Below are positions 1 through 5,496 of a DNA stretch of 6,214 bases, in pieces. How positions within the stretch are numbered: position 1 is the first letter of the stretch; each line of letters begins with the position of its first letter. The notes beneath the pieces were generated by a model. That model searched no databases and had not been told where the DNA came from. It saw nothing but the letters and a program-made list of their open reading frames with translations. A program made the position numbers and the translations under genes. The stretch comes from CAYLOP01 sp964385305 (GTDB lineage: Bacteria > Chloroflexota > Anaerolineae > Anaerolineales > E44-bin32): assembly GCA_964385305.1 (NCBI GenBank), contig CAYLOP010000172.1, forward strand, positions 1 to 6,214. Direction: 5' to 3'.

Positions 1-421
1 GTTGTGGTGGATGTTGATCGCTTTACCTTCGGTTTGGGTAGGTGATGCGTTTGCGTATTTCGGTGGGAAGGCGTTCGGGCGCCATACGTTTTCTCATCGC
101 ATTAGTCCCAAGAAAACATGGGAAGGTTATGTGATCGGCGCGTGTATGGGCACCTTAAGTGGTATTGTCCTGGCGATGATGTGGCGTATCGGTGCGGGTG
201 CGGAATCTGAGATCACACTTGTTAACGGTTTGGTCCTTGCTGGAGCTGTAAACTTTCTCGCGCCCGTCGGGGATCTAGGCATCAGCATGATAAAGCGGGA
301 GTTTCATGTCAAGGATGCAAGTTCACTCCTCCCTGGCCACGGCGGGATCCTTGATCGGTTGGATTCATGGCTCTGGTCGGGTGTGTTCGCGTTCTACCTC
401 GTGATATGGTTCATGATCTAA
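1..421 (+). CDS. cdsA: Phosphatidate cytidylyltransferase (CDP-diglyceride synthase), 5'-truncated by window edge
   Basis: This integral membrane enzyme makes CDP-diacylglycerol from CTP and phosphatidic acid, the branch point for bacterial phospholipids. The reading frame is open from the window edge (first full codon at base 2) and ends at TAA 419-421, so only about 139 C-terminal residues are visible, roughly half of a usual family member of about 270. The family signature is complete: S-x-I-K-R at visible residues 95-99, K-D at 104-105, then the G-H-G-G-I-L-D-R-L-D block at 112-121, which holds the metal and substrate-binding acidic residues. The earlier segment with GDAFAYFGG and SPKKTWEG (residues 14-42) is also typical of the family. 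Hydrophobic stretches at about 43-60, 73-89 and 122-138 fit membrane helices. The TTG at base 2 is not a believable start, because the fragment begins inside the conserved fold. The next gene, glpX, follows after 40 bases, so the two are probably co-transcribed. Confidence 0.95.
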   Translation, partial: LWWMLIALPSVWVGDAFAYFGGKAFGRHTFSHRISPKKTWEGYVIGACMGTLSGIVLAMMWRIGAGAESEITLVNGLVLAGAVNFLAPVGDLGISMIKREFHVKDASSLLPGHGGILDRLDSWLWSGVFAFYLVIWFMI

Positions 422-447
422 GAATCTTTGAAAACATTCAACTCAAT

Positions 448-453
448 GAGGAG
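448..453 (+). promoter_or_regulatory. Ribosome binding site of glpX
   Basis: GAGGAG lies 8 bases before the ATG at 462. It is a strong Shine-Dalgarno match and supports that start. The same GAGGAG hexamer precedes the second M23 peptidase gene. Confidence 0.8.
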
Positions 454-461
454 CCATCAAC

Positions 462-1457
462 ATGAAGGAAAAACCATCACGTAACCTCGCACTGGATTTG
501 GTGCGCGTGACGGAAGCAGCTGCTTTGGCCGCGGGTAGGTACATGGGTCGGGGCGATAAAGAAGCTGGTGATCAAGCCGCGGTAGATGCAATGCGCCTGG
601 TTCTCAACTCTATCGAGATAGATGGGATTGTTGTTATCGGCGAAGGCGAGAAAGATGAAGCGCCCATGCTGTTTAACGGCGAGCGAGTCGGATCAGGCTC
701 CGGTCCAGAGGTCGACATCGCAGTCGACCCCATCGATGGGACCCGCTTGCTCGCGCTTGGACGGACAAACTCTATCTCTACCGTTGCAATCGCCGAGCGA
801 GGCTCGATGTTCGACCCCGGCCCTTTTGTCTACATGACAAAAATCGCCGTCGGTCCAGAAGCAAAGGGACATATTGATATTAATGCTCCGGTACCGGATA
901 ACATCCGAACCGTTGCGCGCGCCAAGGGCATGGACCTGGATGACCTCACGGTTATGATCTTGGATCGACCTCGCCATGCAAAGATCATCGAGGATGTACG
1001 CAACACAGGTGCACGTATTCGCTTTATCACCGATGGCGATGTTGCCGGGAGCCTCATGACCGCGTGGCCAGACACTGGCATTGATATGCTCATTGGGATC
1101 GGTGGCACTCCCGAAGGCGTACTCGCGGCTTGTGCGCTTAAATCAATGGGAGGAGAGATCCAAGGAAAGCTGTATCCTCGGAACCAGGAGGAAGTCGATC
1201 TCGCAAAAGCATCTCGAATCGATTTGAAAAGAGTGCTCACGATCGACGATCTTGTATCGAGTGATGATGTATTTTTCTCCATTACGGGCATTACAGATGG
1301 TGCATTGGTCGATGGGGTGAAATACTTCGGCGACGGCGCAAGAACGCAAAGCCTGGTGATGCGATCCCGCACCGGTACCGTTCGTGAGATTACAGCTACA
1401 CATCGCTGGGAAACTCTGATGTCCTTCAGCGAGATCCAGTATGATCGGATGGGGTAG
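462..1457 (+). CDS. glpX: Class II fructose-1,6-bisphosphatase (GlpX family)
   Basis: This cytoplasmic enzyme hydrolyses fructose 1,6-bisphosphate to fructose 6-phosphate in gluconeogenesis, using divalent metal and the lithium-sensitive phosphatase fold. At 331 residues it is full length for the family (E. coli GlpX is about 336). Aligned by eye to E. coli GlpX, the metal and catalytic residues are in place: D37 in GDQAAVDAMR, E61 in VIGEGEKDEAPML, D89 and D92 with T94 in VDPIDGT, and E218 in GGTPEGV. The GDGDVAGS-like segment near 191-197 and the SITGITDG block near 273-280 also fit. The DPIDGT form (rather than E. coli DPIEGT) is common in the superfamily. The N-terminal RNLALDLVRVTEAAALAAGR segment starts just as in homologues, which supports the ATG at 462. 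No hairpin terminator follows the stop codon. Some GlpX-family enzymes also act on sedoheptulose 1,7-bisphosphate, and the sequence alone does not exclude that here. Confidence 0.96.
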   Translation: MKEKPSRNLALDLVRVTEAAALAAGRYMGRGDKEAGDQAAVDAMRLVLNSIEIDGIVVIGEGEKDEAPMLFNGERVGSGSGPEVDIAVDPIDGTRLLALGRTNSISTVAIAERGSMFDPGPFVYMTKIAVGPEAKGHIDINAPVPDNIRTVARAKGMDLDDLTVMILDRPRHAKIIEDVRNTGARIRFITDGDVAGSLMTAWPDTGIDMLIGIGGTPEGVLAACALKSMGGEIQGKLYPRNQEEVDLAKASRIDLKRVLTIDDLVSSDDVFFSITGITDGALVDGVKYFGDGARTQSLVMRSRTGTVREITATHRWETLMSFSEIQYDRMG

Positions 1458-1550
1458 CACACATCGATTAGGATTGTAGCCTACCTGGCCTTGGGATAGA
1501 GGAGGGGGAAACCTACGCATGAAATAGGAATAAATGGCTGTAGGTGTTGC

Positions 1551-1579
1551 TTGCGTGGGCCTATGCTGCATGCTATAAT
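1551..1579 (+). promoter_or_regulatory. Predicted sigma70-type extended -10 promoter for rho
   Basis: TATAAT at 1574-1579 is a perfect -10 hexamer, and TGC directly before it makes an extended -10. A weak -35, TTGCGT at 1551-1556, lies at the ideal 17-base spacing. Transcription would start near 1586, giving a leader of about 165 nt before the rho ATG. The -10 is flanked by TGCATG copies at 1567-1572 and 1581-1586. Their CATGC/GCATG parts form an inverted repeat centred on the -10, which could be an operator half-site pair or chance. Confidence 0.7.
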
Positions 1580-1732
1580 GTGCATGTTCTGGAAATAGCG
1601 TGTTTTAGCTTTCCCCCCACTAATCAGTCCAGATTTGGTTATTATGTGACCCTCAGTTGCCTATCCGCGGTCAATAGACCATTTATATTGTAGGTAGATG
1701 GACCTTTAATTCATCTCACATTTACGCAAGAA

Positions 1733-1745
1733 TCCCATTGGGGAG
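1733..1745 (+). promoter_or_regulatory. Ribosome binding site of rho within a small stem
   Basis: GGGGAG at 1740-1745 lies 6 bases before the ATG at 1752 and supports that start. TCCC at 1733-1736 can pair with GGGA at 1741-1744 across a 4-base loop, which would partly mask the Shine-Dalgarno. A 4-bp stem is weak, so the binding site is well supported but the masking is only a possibility. Confidence 0.6.
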
Positions 1746-1751
1746 TTTCCT

Positions 1752-3032
1752 ATGAATATCGCCCAACTTGAAACCATGAACCTAGCCGATTTGCGTTCGA
1801 TGTCGAAAGATCTTGAAATCCCGGGCGCGAGTCGCATCAAAAAAGAAGATTTAATTCTCAAGATCATGCAAGCCGACGCGGAACGGCGTGGCCTGGAATT
1901 GCGTGGGGGAGTCCTTGAGGTCATGAATGAAGGTATGGGCTTCCTGCGTTCCGATCACTACCTCCCGGGTGCGAACGATATCTATGTCTCCCAATCGCAG
2001 ATTCGGCGCTTTAATCTTCGAACCGGCGATTTGGTCATTGGCCAGGTCAGACCTCCGAAAGACACGGAAAAATACTTCGGACTTCTACGGGTTGAATCGA
2101 TCAACGGCATCGATCCCGAAGAAGCATGGAACAGGCCAAGGTTCGAGGAACTCACCCCCATCTTTCCAGAAGAACGCTTTGACCTCGAAACCGATCGCCA
2201 TACGCTTACAACCCGCCTCTTGAACCTGATCGCGCCCATAGGTAAGGGGCAGCGTGGTTTGATTGTCTCTCCACCCAAGGCGGGGAAGACGACCGTACTC
2301 AAGCAAATTGCGAACGCGATCTCGATGAACTATCCCAAGGTCCATCTGATGGTTGCGTTGATCGGCGAGCGCCCGGAGGAAGTGACCGATATGGATCGAT
2401 CGGTCGATGCTGAAGTGATCGCCTCAACGTTCGATGAGCCGGTTACATCTCATGTGCGTGCTGCCGAGATGGCGCTTGCACGCGCAAAAAGGCTCGTCGA
2501 GTGCGGAAGGGACGTGGCAATCTTGATGGATTCGATCACGCGTCTCTCAAGGGCTTACAACTTGATGGTTACACCTTCGGGGCGCACCCTTTCTGGGGGC
2601 ATCGATCCTGCGGCGCTTTACCCACCAAAGCGTTTCTTTGGCGCAGCCCGCAACATTGAGGAGGGTGGTTCGCTGACCATTATCGCGACCTGCCTGGTCG
2701 ATACCGGCTCCCGCATGGATGACGTTGTCTATGAGGAGTTCAAAGGCACGGGGAATATGGAACTCCATCTCAGCCGGCGACTTCAAGAAAGGCGTATTTT
2801 CCCGGCATTCGATATCGATCGCTCCTCCACACGGCGTGAGGAATTGCTGCTTGGCCCGGACATCACGCAACGCGTATGGTTGATCCGCCGTATGTTCTCC
2901 CAAATGATGACGCCCCCTCCCAACGGCGCGGGGATGGATCTTACCAATGCGACCGAAGCGATTCTCCAGCGTCTCTCCCATACAGAAAACAACATGGAAT
3001 TCCTGGAAACGCTCACTGAGGGACAATTCTGA
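1752..3032 (+). CDS. rho: Transcription termination factor Rho
   Basis: Rho is a hexameric RNA-dependent ATPase/translocase that ends transcription of untranslated RNA. At 426 residues it is close to E. coli Rho (419) and lacks the long N-terminal insertion seen in some phyla. Domains in order: Rho_N helical domain (about 3-46), cold-shock-like primary RNA-binding domain (about 52-118, with GMGFLRS and DIYVSQSQIRRFNLRTGD), and RecA-type ATPase (about 150-410). Walker A is PPKAGKTT (174-181), the catalytic glutamate is E206 in GERPEEV, and Walker B is AILMDS (256-261, D260). The Q-loop is PSGRTLSGGID (275-285), the R-loop region is EEFKGTGNMELHLSRR (328-343), and the arginine finger is R361 in SSTRREELLL. 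The E. coli Asp210 position is Gly205 here. The residues I associate with bicyclomycin contact in the Walker B and FKGTG regions look conserved, so sensitivity is plausible. A dedicated promoter lies upstream, and the next gene begins 2 bases after the stop. Confidence 0.98.
   Translation: MNIAQLETMNLADLRSMSKDLEIPGASRIKKEDLILKIMQADAERRGLELRGGVLEVMNEGMGFLRSDHYLPGANDIYVSQSQIRRFNLRTGDLVIGQVRPPKDTEKYFGLLRVESINGIDPEEAWNRPRFEELTPIFPEERFDLETDRHTLTTRLLNLIAPIGKGQRGLIVSPPKAGKTTVLKQIANAISMNYPKVHLMVALIGERPEEVTDMDRSVDAEVIASTFDEPVTSHVRAAEMALARAKRLVECGRDVAILMDSITRLSRAYNLMVTPSGRTLSGGIDPAALYPPKRFFGAARNIEEGGSLTIIATCLVDTGSRMDDVVYEEFKGTGNMELHLSRRLQERRIFPAFDIDRSSTRREELLLGPDITQRVWLIRRMFSQMMTPPPNGAGMDLTNATEAILQRLSHTENNMEFLETLTEGQF
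3018..3023 (+). promoter_or_regulatory. Ribosome binding site of first M23 peptidase, inside the end of rho
   Basis: GAGGGA sits in the last codons of rho, 11 bases before the GTG at 3035. This spacing is slightly long but usable. The alternative in-frame ATG at 3065 has only GGGGA immediately adjacent, which is too close to act as a binding site, so GTG 3035 is preferred. Ribosomes finishing rho could reinitiate here. Confidence 0.55.
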
Positions 3033-3034
3033 GC

Positions 3035-4111
3035 GTGAACAATAGCAGGTTTCGAATCTGGGGAATGCGCCTGCGTTTGGGCGCCCCAGTACTATTGTGG
3101 TTGGTAGGTTTGCTCGCAGCCAGTTGGGCTGTCTGGATGAACCTGCATGTGGCTGAAGCGCGTTCACAACCGTCTCTGGTCAACTTCCCGCCGCACCCCG
3201 AGGTAGTGTCGGAGGATGATTTCCTCTTGCCGGCATACCTGCCGCCGTCCACGTTTGAGTCCGTATCCCGTCAGATTGAACTCTACACACATATCCCTTA
3301 CCGCTCGCGTGTGGAGGTCCTGCGTTACACGGTTCAGATGGGGGATGCCGTTTTCGGAATTGCGGAAAAATTCAACCTAAAGCCCGAGACAATTTTGTGG
3401 GGGAATTATGAGGTTCTCGAGGATGATCCCCACACACTTCGCGCCGGACAAGAGTTGAATATCCTCCCTGTCGATGGGACCTACTACCAATGGCAGGAGG
3501 GGGATTCACTGGATCGCGTAGCCGAGACATTTGGCGTGGAATCTCTCGATATTCTCGAATGGCCCGGTAATAAGCTTGACCCTCTCAACCCGACGATCGA
3601 GCCTGGGGAATGGCTGGTCGTTCCTGGCGGAAGCCGGCCCTTTCGTCAGTGGTTTGTCCCGACCATCGCACGTGGCCAGGCTGGCGTAGGGTCGGCGTAT
3701 GGACCTGGCGGCTGCAGTGGTGATTACTCCGGTGGCGCTGTAGGAACAGGGGGGTTTATCTGGCCGGCATCGAATCATTACATCTCCGGCAACGATTATT
3801 GGTCAGGTCACTTGGCGATCGACATCGCAGCCGGCCAGGGCGCACCGATTTGGGCTGCGGACAGCGGCGTGGTGGTCTTTGCGGGGTGGTCAATAGTTGG
3901 CTACGGAAACATGGTGATGCTCGATCACGGCAATGGCTGGCAAACTCTCTACGCACACCTTAGCCAGGTGCTTGTTGGGTGTGGGGAGAGTGTGTCGCAA
4001 GGTCAGCGGATTGGGCTGGGCGGCTCAACCGGCAATTCGACAGGCCCACACCTACACTTCGAAACCCGCTTTCAAGGCGGCTTTGTCAATCCCTGGTACG
4101 TTTTGCCCTGA
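3035..4111 (+). CDS. Membrane-anchored LysM-LysM-M23 peptidoglycan endopeptidase (paralogue A)
   Basis: This 358-residue protein is predicted to bind peptidoglycan through LysM modules and cut peptide cross-links with a zinc M23 (LytM/lysostaphin-type) domain outside the membrane. After a short basic N-terminus comes one hydrophobic segment at about 15-35, either a signal peptide or a membrane anchor. LysM 1 spans about 97-144 (YTVQMGDAVFGIAEKFNL) and a more diverged LysM 2 about 150-196 (WQEGDSLDRVAETFGV). The M23 domain spans about 240-358. Zinc ligands H259 and D263 (HLAID) and H341 are present with catalytic-type H308 (YAHLS) and H339 (HLH), so the domain looks active rather than degenerate. 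Cysteines C227 and C316 are conserved in the downstream paralogue and could form a disulfide. GTG at 3035, 2 bases after rho, is the chosen start, and ATG 3065 would remove only ten residues. No promoter is seen between the genes, so expression probably follows rho. The substrate bond cut cannot be read from the sequence. Confidence 0.93.
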   Translation: MNNSRFRIWGMRLRLGAPVLLWLVGLLAASWAVWMNLHVAEARSQPSLVNFPPHPEVVSEDDFLLPAYLPPSTFESVSRQIELYTHIPYRSRVEVLRYTVQMGDAVFGIAEKFNLKPETILWGNYEVLEDDPHTLRAGQELNILPVDGTYYQWQEGDSLDRVAETFGVESLDILEWPGNKLDPLNPTIEPGEWLVVPGGSRPFRQWFVPTIARGQAGVGSAYGPGGCSGDYSGGAVGTGGFIWPASNHYISGNDYWSGHLAIDIAAGQGAPIWAADSGVVVFAGWSIVGYGNMVMLDHGNGWQTLYAHLSQVLVGCGESVSQGQRIGLGGSTGNSTGPHLHFETRFQGGFVNPWYVLP

Positions 4112-4129
4112 GAGCGGGTAAAATGAATA

Positions 4130-4158
4130 TTGACCTGCCTTGTGGTGACTGATATGAT
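4130..4158 (+). promoter_or_regulatory. Predicted sigma70-type promoter for second M23 peptidase
   Basis: TTGACC at 4130-4135 (5 of 6 to TTGACA) and TATGAT at 4153-4158 (5 of 6 to TATAAT) are separated by exactly 17 bases. This is the best two-box promoter in the window and sits in the 72-base gap between the two peptidase genes. Transcription would start near 4165, leaving a short leader of about 20 nt that just includes the ribosome binding site. Confidence 0.72.
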
Positions 4159-4168
4159 CTGCCAGATT

Positions 4169-4174
4169 GAGGAG
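4169..4174 (+). promoter_or_regulatory. Ribosome binding site of second M23 peptidase
   Basis: GAGGAG lies 9 bases before the GTG at 4184. It decides the start in favour of this GTG, since no in-frame ATG nearby has a comparable signal. Confidence 0.75.
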
Positions 4175-4183
4175 TAGGTATAC

Positions 4184-5374
4184 GTGGAAGAGACAAGCGA
4201 CCCTTCGGGACAGGACAAGAACCCGGTGAAAAGGCGATCTGGACCGATACGACGGATCGAGGTCTGGTTCGAAATTGCGCGTCATACCTTGCGGGAACCC
4301 TTTCTCAGGTACTCCGGACACGTTGCATTGCTTCTTGTGGTTGCATTAGGGATTTGGGCTGCGCGTGCGGGTTTTGTTACGCTTCCTAGCAACGTCGGAT
4401 CGGAAGATGCCTTAGCCGAAGGGGCGGTAGAGCCGACCGCGACACCCGCTCCGGTCATCGAGATGAGCGATCTTCCAGTCTTTGCTGCCGGTGGCTCGCT
4501 GATTCTGGATGGTATTACGCGTGCGGTTGACGTTCATACCGTCTTTCCAACCCGACCTCGATTGGAATTCATCAAGTACGTTGTACAACAAGGTGACACG
4601 CTCTTCGGAATCGCGGAGAAATTCGGCTTGGAGCCCGAGAGTGTACTTTGGGGAAATTTTGATGTGTTGCAGGATGACCCTCACCGTTTACAACCAGGAC
4701 AGGAACTAAACATTCCGCCCGTTGATGGCACGACTCATACATGGCATGAGGGTGATGGTTTGAATGGTGTGGCGAGCTTCTTCAAAGTGAGCCCGCAAGA
4801 CATCATCGATTGGCCGGGCAATGATATCGATCCTGACGTTGATCTGGACACCCCAGCCATTGAACCTGGTGTTCTCCTGATGATCCCGGGCGGAAAGCGG
4901 GAGATTGTGACATGGAGTGCGCCCCGCATTACGCGGTCAAACCCATCGGCGGCAAAGATCCTAGGCCCTGGGGCTTGTGGCGCTGTCTACGATGGTCCCA
5001 TTGGGACTGGTGCTTTCATTTGGCCCACCCCGCTTCATTATCTTTCGGGTTACGACTACAGCTCGATCCATCCGGCGATCGATATCGCTGGGAGCACCGG
5101 TCATGCCATCTTCGCGTCCGACTCTGGGGTTGTGGTTTATTCTGGATGGAACGATTGGGGTTATGGCTATGTCATTGTGATTGATCATGGGAATGGTTGG
5201 CAGACTCTGTATGCCCACTTGAGCCAAATCAACGCGGGATGTGGGCAAGCTGTATTCCAGGGGCAGGTTATCGGCGCCATGGGGAGCACAGGCAACAGCA
5301 GCGGGTCACACTTGCACTTCGAGATGATGCATGATCAATATGGCAAGGTTAACCCTTGGAACTTCCTGCCGTAG
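4184..5374 (+). CDS. Membrane-anchored LysM-LysM-M23 peptidoglycan endopeptidase (paralogue B)
   Basis: This 396-residue protein has the same architecture as the preceding gene, and the two match along their whole extracytoplasmic part. In the first LysM I count 37 identical residues of 53 by eye. A basic, probably cytoplasmic tail of about 43 residues (rich in K and R, for example KRRSGPIRR) precedes one membrane segment at about 46-65, so it is better read as a signal anchor than a cleaved signal peptide. A low-complexity EPTATPAP linker follows at 83-90. LysM 1 spans about 132-178 (YVVQQGDTLFGIAEKFGL) and LysM 2 about 185-236, with a 4-residue Asp-rich insertion near 217-222 relative to paralogue A. 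The M23 domain (about 277-396) keeps H296 and D300 (HPAID), H345 (YAHLS), and H376 and H378 (HLH). Cysteines C265 and C353 match those of paralogue A. It has its own promoter and ribosome binding site and is followed by a hairpin terminator. The role, cell wall hydrolysis or remodelling, is inferred from the family. Confidence 0.94.
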   Translation: MEETSDPSGQDKNPVKRRSGPIRRIEVWFEIARHTLREPFLRYSGHVALLLVVALGIWAARAGFVTLPSNVGSEDALAEGAVEPTATPAPVIEMSDLPVFAAGGSLILDGITRAVDVHTVFPTRPRLEFIKYVVQQGDTLFGIAEKFGLEPESVLWGNFDVLQDDPHRLQPGQELNIPPVDGTTHTWHEGDGLNGVASFFKVSPQDIIDWPGNDIDPDVDLDTPAIEPGVLLMIPGGKREIVTWSAPRITRSNPSAAKILGPGACGAVYDGPIGTGAFIWPTPLHYLSGYDYSSIHPAIDIAGSTGHAIFASDSGVVVYSGWNDWGYGYVIVIDHGNGWQTLYAHLSQINAGCGQAVFQGQVIGAMGSTGNSSGSHLHFEMMHDQYGKVNPWNFLP

Positions 5375-5379
5375 GCAGG
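5365..5379 (+). repeat. Short hairpin overlapping the stop codon of paralogue B
   Basis: CCTGCC at 5365-5370 and GGCAGG at 5374-5379 form a 6-bp perfect stem with a 3-base loop GTA, spanning the TAG at 5372-5374. Only TTT follows, so it is not a standard terminator. It might protect the mRNA 3' end or be incidental. Confidence 0.4.
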
Positions 5380-5424
5380 TTTCTGCAAGACACAGCACTT
5401 TTTCAGGCAGACGAAATGATGAAT

Positions 5425-5456
5425 GGAGCGCCAACTAAGGCGCTCCTTACTTTTAT
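5425..5456 (+). terminator. Intrinsic terminator between convergent genes
   Basis: GGAGCGCC at 5425-5432 pairs perfectly with GGCGCTCC at 5439-5446 around a 6-base AACTAA loop, and a T-rich tail (TTACTTTTAT) follows. It ends the peptidase transcript 50 bases past its stop. On the minus strand the same stem is followed by ATTCATCATTTCGT, which is only modestly T-rich. It may therefore also stop the converging transcript from the right, but less efficiently. Confidence 0.85.
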
Positions 5457-5496
5457 ATATATTTTGTATAGATATCAGTTTACGATCCTTTGGAAC

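Larger units (their letters stand above)
1458..1751 (+). other. Non-coding gap between glpX and rho, containing the rho promoter and leader
   Basis: This stretch of 294 bases holds no credible gene on either strand. Its first part (1458-1550) shows no GC-rich hairpin followed by a T run, so glpX may end by Rho-dependent termination or read through. Only a weak inverted repeat, ACCTAC at 1511-1516 with GTAGGT at 1540-1545, is visible there. The middle holds an extended -10 promoter (1551-1579). The remainder, about 1586-1751, would be the untranslated leader of rho. It includes a C-rich run (CCCCCC at about 1613-1618), a small GGTC/GACC hairpin at 1669-1680, and a short stem at 1733-1744 that overlaps the ribosome binding site. 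Confidence 0.7.

Noticed and set aside
830..1462. A 210-codon open frame on the minus strand across glpX
   Set aside because: It lies wholly antisense to a confidently identified gene, has no recognisable domain, and is a product of the codon bias of glpX.
1511..1545. ACCTAC/GTAGGT inverted repeat as a glpX terminator
   Set aside because: The stem is only 6 bp with a 23-base loop and no T run follows.
1143..1571. A 142-codon minus-strand open frame reaching into the glpX-rho gap
   Set aside because: Most of it is antisense to glpX, its start overlaps the rho promoter region, and its composition is not protein-like (rich in His, Cys, Arg and Ser without pattern).
1657..1689. A second rho promoter, TTGCCT with TATATT
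   Set aside because: The spacing is 21 bases, too long for a sigma70-type promoter, and the -10 match is moderate. The upstream TATAAT promoter is much better.
2547..3167. A 206-codon open frame on the minus strand across the end of rho and the start of the peptidase gene
   Set aside because: It is antisense to conserved Rho coding sequence, with no domain and no ribosome binding site that I could see. It is a shadow frame.
1752..5374. A defence system, toxin-antitoxin pair or mobile element
   Set aside because: All genes are recognised housekeeping or envelope families, and there are no transposase, integrase, terminal repeats or target duplications to support such a reading.
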